Source of the DNA: Eubacterium sp. CAG:252
GTDB lineage: Bacteria; Bacillota; Clostridia; Lachnospirales; Lachnospiraceae
Reading direction: 5' to 3'
NCBI GenBank assembly: GCA_000436535.1
Contig: FR886256.1
Location: 1-13,836, forward strand
Length of the DNA stretch: 13,836 nt
Below the pieces are notes generated by a model. The model worked only from the letters and a program-made list of their open reading frames with translations. It ran no database searches and was not told where the DNA came from. Made by a program: the position numbers and the translations under genes. Of this stretch, positions 8,531 through 13,836 are shown one piece after another (the first letter of the stretch is position 1; every line of letters begins with the position of its first letter).

Positions 8531-8583
8531 CTCTCGTTATTCCCTTCTTGCACAGCCATACTCACACACTGCGCATATCAGTA

Positions 8584-9318
8584 CTATCTTTTCCTTCCTG
8601 TCCTTCGTGTAACAGAAAGTCTGTCATTACCAACTACTGATGCAAATGTATCCCACAATACCCTGCAGTCCTCCTTAAAACCGAACTTCTTTAAAGCCTC
8701 AAGATTATACATCATCTTGGCAGGAAGCACTTCATTGACATACGCCTCTGCCGGATTATCAGCTCCTGCTAATATCTTGTCCTCATCTTTATAAGCTATG
8801 CTTGTCCTTGATGTAAGTCCTGCCGGCAACAGAAGTGTTGCATACATTTCCTTTGTATATTTTTTAACATACTCCGGAACCTCCGGTCTTGTACCTACCA
8901 GTGTCATATCTCCGTTAAGAATATTAAAAAGCTGTGGAAACTCATCAGCCCTTATCTTTCTTAACACACGTCCTACCCTTGTTATCCTGCTGTCATTATC
9001 CACTGTTACCGAAGCTCCAAGCTTTGGCGCATCAACAACCATAGTACGGAACTTATATATCTTAAATATCCTTCCATACTGTGTGACTCTTTCCTGCCTG
9101 AAAAATACAGGTCCTCTTGAATCAAGCTTTATGCATACTGCTATGACAAGCATTGGAATTGCAAGAAATATAAGCATAATTGATGCTACTACCACATCAA
9201 ATACTCTTTTTAACTTAAGTGAAACCTGACGTCTTTTTATAATATTGTAGTACTTTCTGACTTCCTTTGTTTTCATAACATCAGGAAGTGAATTCCATCT
9301 TCTAAGCTGCATACCCAT
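8584..9318 (-). CDS. Initiating monotopic phosphoglycosyltransferase (bacterial sugar transferase)
   Basis: The product (244 residues from the chosen start) matches the small PglC/WcfS class, which transfers a sugar 1-phosphate from a UDP-sugar to undecaprenyl phosphate and so starts repeat-unit assembly. Features, numbered from the longest start at 9324: one hydrophobic re-entrant helix (about 43-64) with a breaking Pro57, GPVFFRQERV (71-80), FKIYKFRTM (87-95), the catalytic Asp-Glu pair in RADEFPQLFN (D127, E128) and GDMTLVGTRPEVP (138-150). It lacks the four-helix N-terminal domain of WbaP-type enzymes. About 35 residues precede the helix (LRRWNSLPDVMKTKEVRKYY), an extension I associate with clostridial members. 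Three ATGs lie close together (9324, 9318, 9312); AGGAG is two bases from the first and eight from the second, so I chose 9318. It follows the aminotransferase gene directly, which suggests its substrate is a 4-amino sugar nucleotide. Confidence 0.93.
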   Translation of the reverse strand: MGMQLRRWNSLPDVMKTKEVRKYYNIIKRRQVSLKLKRVFDVVVASIMLIFLAIPMLVIAVCIKLDSRGPVFFRQERVTQYGRIFKIYKFRTMVVDAPKLGASVTVDNDSRITRVGRVLRKIRADEFPQLFNILNGDMTLVGTRPEVPEYVKKYTKEMYATLLLPAGLTSRTSIAYKDEDKILAGADNPAEAYVNEVLPAKMMYNLEALKKFGFKEDCRVLWDTFASVVGNDRLSVTRRTGRKR

Positions 9319-9352
9319 CTCCATTTCTCCTGTGACACCCTCATCACAGAAA

Positions 9353-10564
9353 CTATACAGTCTTTTTAATGTTGTTAAAGTTCTCTATCACATATTCAAC
9401 CTGCTCATCTGTAAGATTAGTGTGCAGTGGAAGTGTAACCTCATTGTGATACATTTCGTATGAATTAGGATAATCCGCTATATCAAAGCCTAACTCCTTA
9501 TATGCTGTATGCATAGGAAGCGGCTTAAAATGTACATTGGTGGCTATTCCGTTCTCAGCCATCTTTGTTATAAATGCATTTCTTACATCGCTGTCCTTTC
9601 CTAAGAGCCTTACAAGATAAAGATGTCCGCTTGATGTATACACATCTGTGTAATGCTCTAAGTACTCTACATCATCTGCCTTAATACCATCATTATACAT
9701 ACCAATTATCTGTCTTCTTCTTGCAAGCAGACCCGGATATCTTTCCATCTGGACAAGTCCTATAGCTGCCATAATATCTGTCATATTGCACTTATAAAGC
9801 GGTGCAACGATATCATACTCCCACGCACCAAGCTTAGTCTTGGCAAGTGCATCCTTAGACTGTCCGTGAAGTGACATAAGCATAATATTCTTATATATAT
9901 CCTCGTCATCTATTCCGGGAAGCTCTCTCCACACAAGACCGCCACCCTCGCCAGTAGTAAAGTTCTTGACAGCGTGGAATGAAAATGATGTAAAGTCAGC
10001 ACATTCACCACTCATAAGTCCTTGACGGCTCGCACCATATCCGTGTGCTGAGTCGGCAAGTATAAGTACTCTTCCAAGTGCCTCCTGATACTCTGATGCA
10101 GGCTTAAAAAGGTGCCTTTTGCTCTCCACAATCTTTCTTATTCTGTCATAATCGACCATAACACCAGCAATATCCACAGGTATTACAGCCTTTGTCTTCT
10201 CCGTTATGGCTGCCTCAAGTGCATCATAATCAAGCTCATATGTTCCCTTCTTAACGTCTATCAGCTTAAGCGTTGCACCTACGTGGCACACTACACTTGC
10301 TGAGGCTGTGTAAGTATATGCAGGAACAATAACCTCATCCCCTGCACCTATCTTAAAAAGTCTTAATGCTGTTTCCATACAGGCAGTTGCCGAATTAAGG
10401 CACGCACCTCTCTTAGTGTGTGTGAATTCTGCCATCTGTCTCTCAAGCTCTTTAGTCTTTGGACCTGTTGTTATCCAGCCTGACCTTAGTACTTCACCAA
10501 CCGCCTCTACTTCTCTCTCTGTCATATCTGGTGGTGAAAATGGTATATTCATCCTTTTTGTCAT
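9353..10564 (-). CDS. DegT/DnrJ/EryC1/StrS PLP-dependent sugar aminotransferase
   Basis: The 403-residue product is of normal length for fold-type I aminotransferases that act on 4-keto nucleotide sugars, with glutamate as usual donor. Visible elements are SGWITTGPKTKELE (28-41), the phosphate-binding NSATA (57-61), PAYTYTASA (81-89), DSAHGYGA (171-178, D171 contacting the pyridine nitrogen), SFHAVKNFTTGEGG (195-208) with the PLP-forming Lys200, and HFKPLP (345-350) near the end. These fit PglE and WcfR-like enzymes. With the dehydratase in the same unit, the likely product is UDP-2-acetamido-4-amino-2,4,6-trideoxyhexose. The start at 10564 has CAGG upstream; an ATG four codons later has a site too close to it. 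The initiating transferase gene follows within 34 bp. C3-aminating relatives exist, so C4 chemistry is inferred from the partner enzyme. Confidence 0.92.
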   Translation of the reverse strand: MTKRMNIPFSPPDMTEREVEAVGEVLRSGWITTGPKTKELERQMAEFTHTKRGACLNSATACMETALRLFKIGAGDEVIVPAYTYTASASVVCHVGATLKLIDVKKGTYELDYDALEAAITEKTKAVIPVDIAGVMVDYDRIRKIVESKRHLFKPASEYQEALGRVLILADSAHGYGASRQGLMSGECADFTSFSFHAVKNFTTGEGGGLVWRELPGIDDEDIYKNIMLMSLHGQSKDALAKTKLGAWEYDIVAPLYKCNMTDIMAAIGLVQMERYPGLLARRRQIIGMYNDGIKADDVEYLEHYTDVYTSSGHLYLVRLLGKDSDVRNAFITKMAENGIATNVHFKPLPMHTAYKELGFDIADYPNSYEMYHNEVTLPLHTNLTDEQVEYVIENFNNIKKTV

Positions 10565-10636
10565 TATTAACCTGATACCTCTTTTCTATACATATCTTAT
10601 CCAACTACATTGTTTCTTAAATTGATAGTTAATGTA

Positions 10637-12082
10637 CTACTTAGAACCTGCTGTTGTGGCATTAGCTGCCGTTGGCTCTGCCGCTGTAGGCGTTGTAGCA
10701 GTCGGTTCTGTTGTTGATGATGTCTTTGTCATCGCAGGGAATGAATATGTCATATCACCTGCTGTATTAGGAATAGACACCGTGTAGCTTACATTATTAT
10801 ATCCATTCTGTGACAGCGTAATCGTCTTGTTACCGCTTGTCTTACTGAATGTGCAGGGAATAATGCCTATGTATACACTGTCAACATACAGTGCTGCCCC
10901 CTCCGGCGCAGTTATCTTGACATTATATCCGCCTGTAAGACTTGCCGCTGTCGTCTTAGTCGTGCTTGATGACGTACTTGTAGTGCTTGTCGCCGTCATA
11001 TCTATAACCATCGTCTTATAGTCTGAATTAACAACAAATGTTTCTGTATAAGTAGTGTAGTGGTTAGCCTGAAGTGTAAGCGTATGTGTTCCATAGCTGA
11101 GGCTCACCGGACTTGAATAATCCACTTCACTTCCATCAATCGTCATAATAGCGCTTGTCGGTGTTACAGAGAAGTTGACAGTTCCCTTCTTTGTCGCTGG
11201 GATAATGTACTCAGAAAAGTCAAGCACAGTTGTGTCATCCTTTCTTATTGTAACCTTCTTTGTCGCCCTTGTATCTCCGTTCTGGATTTCCACATCATAC
11301 GTACCTACTGGCGCTGTCACCATCATATTGTCAGTCACCTTGTGGAACAGCCTGCTGCCAAGCGTGATATATCCTCCTACAAATGCTTCTATCCCTGTAA
11401 GCTCAAGATATCCGTGTCCATTCGCAACATCTATTGAATACAGCTTATTTCCTATGCCTCTTAAAGTAAGCGTGTCCTCCTTGACAATCTGAGCAATACT
11501 TATCTTACTGTCACCTGATGTCACCTGAAGATAATTCGTATATGTAAGCTCTGTCTGACCTAATGTAACACTCTTTTTTGTATCATCAAATGTTATATCT
11601 GATACATCATTTCGCTCCCACGCATCCTTAGAACCATATATCTTTAGCGCCTTGCCTGTCTTGCTGCAATACACATCATATATCTCACCCGGCTCCATAA
11701 CTGCCGCCGCCTTTATCTTGCCATATGCATCCTGTATATCTGTCGCTCCTGTGTATATCACAGAATACTCAGTTCCCGACTCCACATCAATAAAATACAT
11801 ATTCTTAAGGTTAGTATCAACCGATACAAGCATACCGACAAGTGTCCTGTCATTATCATTACCGCTTATATCTGATATATTGCCCTGCTTTGGCGCTGGT
11901 GTTATGGCACTTCCCGGTATAACTGTTCCACCCGTGTCAGAAGATGCACATCCACTGCCGCATACAACAACAATGGCAGCAAGCATAAGTGCTGCCATCC
12001 TTTTAACAGTCCTGTCATAAAGGCTGTATCTTTTACGCATATTCATACGTACATTATTCATTTTTATATATATATTATCCAT
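10637..12082 (-). CDS. Secreted PEGA-repeat protein, probable lipoprotein
   Basis: The 481-residue product starts with a long basic n-region (to about residue 29), a hydrophobic core (AALMLAAIVVV) and GSGC, giving a probable lipidated Cys45. The Cys at 41 and Gly at -3 make this lipobox imperfect. A linker with Pro/Thr/Gly (46-75) follows, then a beta-rich domain of unknown type (about 80-230). Three PEGA-like beta modules come next: about 236-290 (weakest), 300-362 (VTPTSAIMTIDGSEV then YGTHTLTLQANHY) and 385-447 (TAPEGAALYVDSVYIG). A Ser/Thr linker (363-384) separates the last two, and the tail (451-481) is Thr/Ala/Pro rich. PEGA modules occur in cell-surface proteins and are thought to mediate adhesion or packing, not catalysis. 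As first gene of the glycan unit it may bind or organise the polymer at the surface. The first ATG is used because only it has a nearby AGG. Confidence 0.88.
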   Translation of the reverse strand: MDNIYIKMNNVRMNMRKRYSLYDRTVKRMAALMLAAIVVVCGSGCASSDTGGTVIPGSAITPAPKQGNISDISGNDNDRTLVGMLVSVDTNLKNMYFIDVESGTEYSVIYTGATDIQDAYGKIKAAAVMEPGEIYDVYCSKTGKALKIYGSKDAWERNDVSDITFDDTKKSVTLGQTELTYTNYLQVTSGDSKISIAQIVKEDTLTLRGIGNKLYSIDVANGHGYLELTGIEAFVGGYITLGSRLFHKVTDNMMVTAPVGTYDVEIQNGDTRATKKVTIRKDDTTVLDFSEYIIPATKKGTVNFSVTPTSAIMTIDGSEVDYSSPVSLSYGTHTLTLQANHYTTYTETFVVNSDYKTMVIDMTATSTTSTSSSTTKTTAASLTGGYNVKITAPEGAALYVDSVYIGIIPCTFSKTSGNKTITLSQNGYNNVSYTVSIPNTAGDMTYSFPAMTKTSSTTEPTATTPTAAEPTAANATTAGSK

Positions 12083-12136
12083 CTTAATTACCTGTTAACA
12101 ATCCTGATAAATACTCTGAAGTATGTTATGTTTTTA

Positions 12137-12167
12137 ACTATATTGTGATGTATCCTGTGTCTGTCAT
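12137..12167 (-). promoter_or_regulatory. Possible sigma-A promoter of the polysaccharide unit
   Basis: On the minus strand ATGACA (12162-12167, five of six) and TATAGT (12137-12142, five of six) flank a 19-base spacer, which is longer than the usual 17. It sits just downstream of the terminator at 12177-12206 and about 55 bases before the ATG of the PEGA gene, the place where a promoter is needed. The long spacer keeps confidence low. Confidence 0.35.
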
Positions 12168-12176
12168 ATCCCATAC

Positions 12177-12206
12177 AAAAAGCCTTTTCTATCAGTAAAA
12201 ACGGCT
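12177..12206 (-). terminator. Rho-independent terminator after the CotS-like gene
   Basis: On the minus strand AGCCGTTTTTA and TAGAAAAGGCT form an 11-position stem with one G-A mismatch and one G-T pair, closed by the four-base loop CTGA and followed by TTTT (TTTTT counting the last stem base). It lies about 50 bases after the stop at 12256 and before the PEGA gene, separating the two units. The T-run is short, so some read-through is possible. Confidence 0.7.
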
Positions 12207-12255
12207 CTTTATATCTCTGACACCTGCATCAAAATATGATATACCTAGCTGAATT

Positions 12256-13665
12256 CTACCACACACAGCATATTTTATCAATCAGTTCTCTTTTTCTTGA
12301 ATTCTGGTCTATGACTTTCCTTAATTTCTCCACATTTTTATCAGGTATCCACGACTTGTTTGCATTGATGTACTGGTTGATTATCTTCCAGAACTTTTCA
12401 GGATACGAAAGCAGTACCATAAGCAGCTCCATCTCCTCATCGCTAAGTGGACATATTCTGTCATACTCATCCACAAGCCTGTAAAACACACGGCTCTCCC
12501 AGTTATACTTTTCCATAACTTTTCTTATAAACTGATACAGGTCATTAATCTGACATTCATTCTTATACCTGTCAAAGTTCACAACAAATGTATCCTTCCC
12601 ATCAATCAGCACATTATGATATGTATAGCTTCCGTGTGACAGTTCCATACTCTGTGCTGCTCTTTCAAGCCTTTCATTAAATGTAGAGCTCATAAGCCTT
12701 TCACACGCCCTGCACGCCTCTTCATAAAATGCTTCAATATTCTTATATGCCATCTGCTCAAACAACTGTCTGCTCTTTTTCTGCTTAAGATAATTATAAG
12801 CCTTCTTTAACTCCCTTGTGTGCTTTGAATACACACTCCGCAGATCGGTTTCCTTCTTTTTCTGGCAGGCGGCAAGCTCTGAGGGCTTCCCCTGCTTTCT
12901 TTTTGCGGTATTGTTTTTTGTGTATATATTGTTTTCTGAGTATTGGTAATCGGCTGTATATAAGTCATTTCCAATATAAATGCCTTTTTCTGTATATATA
13001 TTATTTGATATATTATTATTCTGGCTGTTTTTATTGTTTCTTATATTGTCTATATAATCATTGTCTTCCATATTTTTATTATTTCTTATACTGTCTGTAT
13101 AGTTATTATCCCTAATATCTTGGCCATTTCTATTATCAGGGTAGTCATTATCTTTAATATTTTCGCTGTCTTTTATATTTGCATTATAATTTGCATTATT
13201 GTCTGTATTTTTATTATCTTTTGTATATACACCATTTCCTGTGTATATAATACCTGCACCCTGCGAAGCTTCATTATCCGCATACAACATCTGTGGCGTA
13301 ATCTGCCTAAGTGCCATATGCATATAAGCCATTGCTACTACCGCCCTGCACATATCATCCTCATCCCTTACGCTGCTCTCCTTCGCATCGTACCAGTTCT
13401 TAAGTATATACTTTCTTCCATCCTCATCCTCCGATATAAGTCCACCCTCATTATTTCGCATATAAGTATCTGTGCAGCTATACCCCACTTTGCTTAACAG
13501 ACTTGTTATCCTGTTCTCCCTCTCATAATATTTGTCCGCCTTTTCACACTGGATAAAAAGCTTATATCCCTTATCTGTCGACAGGATAATACCCCCGCGT
13601 CCCCTTGTCATTCTTCTTATTCCTATATCATACTGTTCTAATACCTTTTCCGATTTTTCATTCAC
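12256..13665 (-). CDS. CotS-family spore-coat kinase-like protein with large Asn/Asp-rich insert
   Basis: The 469-residue product resembles CotS-type proteins, relatives of aminoglycoside phosphotransferases found in spore coats and near clostridial polysaccharide genes. The N-lobe opens NEKSEKVLEQYDIG and continues with MTRGRGGIILST. The C-lobe has SHGSYTYHNVL (343-353) where phosphotransferases have HGDxxxxN, so the catalytic-loop Asp is Ser, followed by VVNFDRYKNECQINDLYQFI (361-380) with Asp365 at the DFG-like position. Residues about 130-257 are an Asn/Asp/Tyr-rich, low-complexity segment inside the fold that ordinary CotS proteins lack. The start is GTG at 13665: GGAGG lies nine bases upstream, while the ATG at 13698 has no ribosome site and would add MISRINWRFRS. 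It forms its own unit. It may be a pseudokinase or a modified kinase that acts on a surface or spore polysaccharide; spore location is inferred from the family name only. Confidence 0.78.
   Translation of the reverse strand: MNEKSEKVLEQYDIGIRRMTRGRGGIILSTDKGYKLFIQCEKADKYYERENRITSLLSKVGYSCTDTYMRNNEGGLISEDEDGRKYILKNWYDAKESSVRDEDDMCRAVVAMAYMHMALRQITPQMLYADNEASQGAGIIYTGNGVYTKDNKNTDNNANYNANIKDSENIKDNDYPDNRNGQDIRDNNYTDSIRNNKNMEDNDYIDNIRNNKNSQNNNISNNIYTEKGIYIGNDLYTADYQYSENNIYTKNNTAKRKQGKPSELAACQKKKETDLRSVYSKHTRELKKAYNYLKQKKSRQLFEQMAYKNIEAFYEEACRACERLMSSTFNERLERAAQSMELSHGSYTYHNVLIDGKDTFVVNFDRYKNECQINDLYQFIRKVMEKYNWESRVFYRLVDEYDRICPLSDEEMELLMVLLSYPEKFWKIINQYINANKSWIPDKNVEKLRKVIDQNSRKRELIDKICCVW
13021..13152 (-). 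repeat. Three imperfect tandem repeats (42, 45, 45 bp) inside the CotS-like gene
   Basis: Read on the minus strand, units at 13152-13111, 13110-13066 and 13065-13021 encode DNDYPDNRNGQDIR, DNNYTDSIRNNKNME and DNDYIDNIRNNKNSQ. The last two match at about 34 of 45 bases by eye. Around them an IYT/VYT/LYT motif recurs six times between about 13250 and 12910. The frame stays open throughout, which suggests in-frame repeat growth within the insert. Confidence 0.8.
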
Positions 13666-13674
13666 AGACCTAAA

Positions 13675-13679
13675 CCTCC
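13675..13679 (-). promoter_or_regulatory. Ribosome binding site deciding the CotS-like start
   Basis: GGAGG on the minus strand lies nine bases before the GTG at 13665 and inside the reading frame that would follow the ATG at 13698. It makes the GTG the better start. Confidence 0.75.
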
Positions 13680-13775
13680 AATTAATCCTACTTATCATAT
13701 GTTCTAAATTCTTTAAAAATGCATGTCCACACTATAATTTCCACCCTGAGCCTCACTGGACGTTAATACATTTTT

Positions 13776-13804
13776 TTGATAGAATGATAAAATGTTGTGG
13801 TCAA
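13776..13804 (-). promoter_or_regulatory. Probable sigma-A promoter of the CotS-like gene
   Basis: On the minus strand TTGACC (13799-13804, five of six) and TATCAA (13776-13781, four of six) are exactly 17 bases apart. The expected start near 13769 leaves a leader of about 100 bases before the GTG. A vegetative-type promoter would be unexpected for a gene expressed only in sporulation. Confidence 0.45.
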
Positions 13805-13836
13805 AAGCCCCCAACTATGATACCTACGAATTGTTA

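Larger units (their letters stand above)
204..12082 (-). other. Predicted nine-gene polysaccharide biosynthesis transcription unit
   Basis: Nine minus-strand genes from 12082 down to 204 are separated by gaps of 72, 34, 53, 2, 53, 39, 2, 21 and 38 bases, several with the ribosome site of one gene inside the end of the previous one. A hairpin terminator at 12177-12206 separates them from the CotS-like gene, and I see no hairpin plus T-run inside the unit. The gene content (initiating transferase, sugar-nucleotide enzymes, four further glycosyltransferases, two surface-exposed proteins) is coherent for one surface glycan. I also see no terminator at the downstream end before the tRNA. Co-transcription is inferred from spacing. 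Confidence 0.7.

Noticed and set aside
8798..9229. Long plus-strand open frame (143 codons) opposite the sugar transferase, with similar ones opposite most other genes
   Set aside because: They are antisense shadows of well-supported genes, show no family motifs and lack consistent ribosome sites.
10565..10636. Internal promoter in the 72-bp gap before the aminotransferase
   Set aside because: TAAGAT has only a three-of-six partner 16 bases upstream, which is no better than chance here.
12895..13278. CRISPR-like or microsatellite array
   Set aside because: Repeats are imperfect, contiguous, in frame and coding, with no conserved repeat-spacer alternation.
13694..13701. CATATGAT on the minus strand as a sigma-K -10 element for the CotS-like gene
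   Set aside because: It fits CATANNNT, but there is no AC -35 element at the right distance, and the pattern is common in AT-rich DNA.

Overview
The window looks like part of a surface-polysaccharide (capsule or exopolysaccharide) locus from an anaerobic Firmicute, most likely a Lachnospiraceae-type Clostridium relative. The reasons are AT-rich DNA with heavy ATA and other A/T-ending codon use, GGAG-type ribosome sites, a CotS-family spore-coat kinase homolog, PEGA-domain and 'RRW..LPDVMKTKEVRKYY' sugar-transferase proteins of a kind I associate with that family, and a tRNA-Tyr with no encoded CCA. The genus cannot be fixed from the sequence. Every gene is on the minus strand, so transcription runs from the right edge to the left edge.

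Layout in transcription order. (1) 13836-12256: a CotS-family protein of its own transcription unit, with a sigma-A-like promoter at 13776-13804, a decisive RBS and GTG start at 13665, and a Rho-independent terminator at 12177-12206. (2) 12167-204: a nine-gene unit with short gaps (2-72 bp) and no internal terminator that I can see. It encodes a PEGA-repeat lipoprotein, a DegT/DnrJ/EryC1/StrS PLP aminotransferase, a monotopic initiating phosphoglycosyltransferase, an ExoA-like GT2 glycosyltransferase, a membrane-bound nucleotide-sugar 4,6-dehydratase (PglF/WbpM/CapD type), two GT4 glycosyltransferases, dTDP-4-dehydrorhamnose reductase (RmlD), a PIG-V-like polytopic glycosyltransferase, and an unrecognised membrane-anchored extracytoplasmic protein. 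(3) 203-3: a promoter and a tRNA-Tyr(GUA) gene, with no visible terminator separating them from the polysaccharide unit.

How the genes fit together. The dehydratase should convert UDP-GlcNAc to a 4-keto-6-deoxy sugar, the aminotransferase should place an amine at C4, and the phosphoglycosyltransferase should load that amino sugar as its 1-phosphate onto undecaprenyl phosphate. This is the logic of Campylobacter PglF-PglE-PglC and of Bacteroides fragilis UngD2-WcfR-WcfS. No PglD-like N-acetyltransferase is in the window, so a free 4-amine (a 2-acetamido-4-amino-2,4,6-trideoxyhexose) is possible. The GT2 and two GT4 enzymes would extend the repeat unit on the cytoplasmic face, probably including rhamnose (RmlD makes dTDP-L-rhamnose), and the PIG-V-like enzyme would add a sugar outside the membrane from a lipid-linked donor. 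The PEGA lipoprotein and the terminal anchored protein are candidate outer-face partners. No flippase (Wzx), polymerase (Wzy), chain-length regulator or RmlA/B/C is present, so the pathway must be completed elsewhere.

The most unusual pieces are the CotS-like protein, which has lost the usual catalytic-loop Asp and carries a roughly 128-residue Asn/Asp/Tyr-rich repetitive insertion inside its kinase fold, and the possible free-amine initiating sugar.
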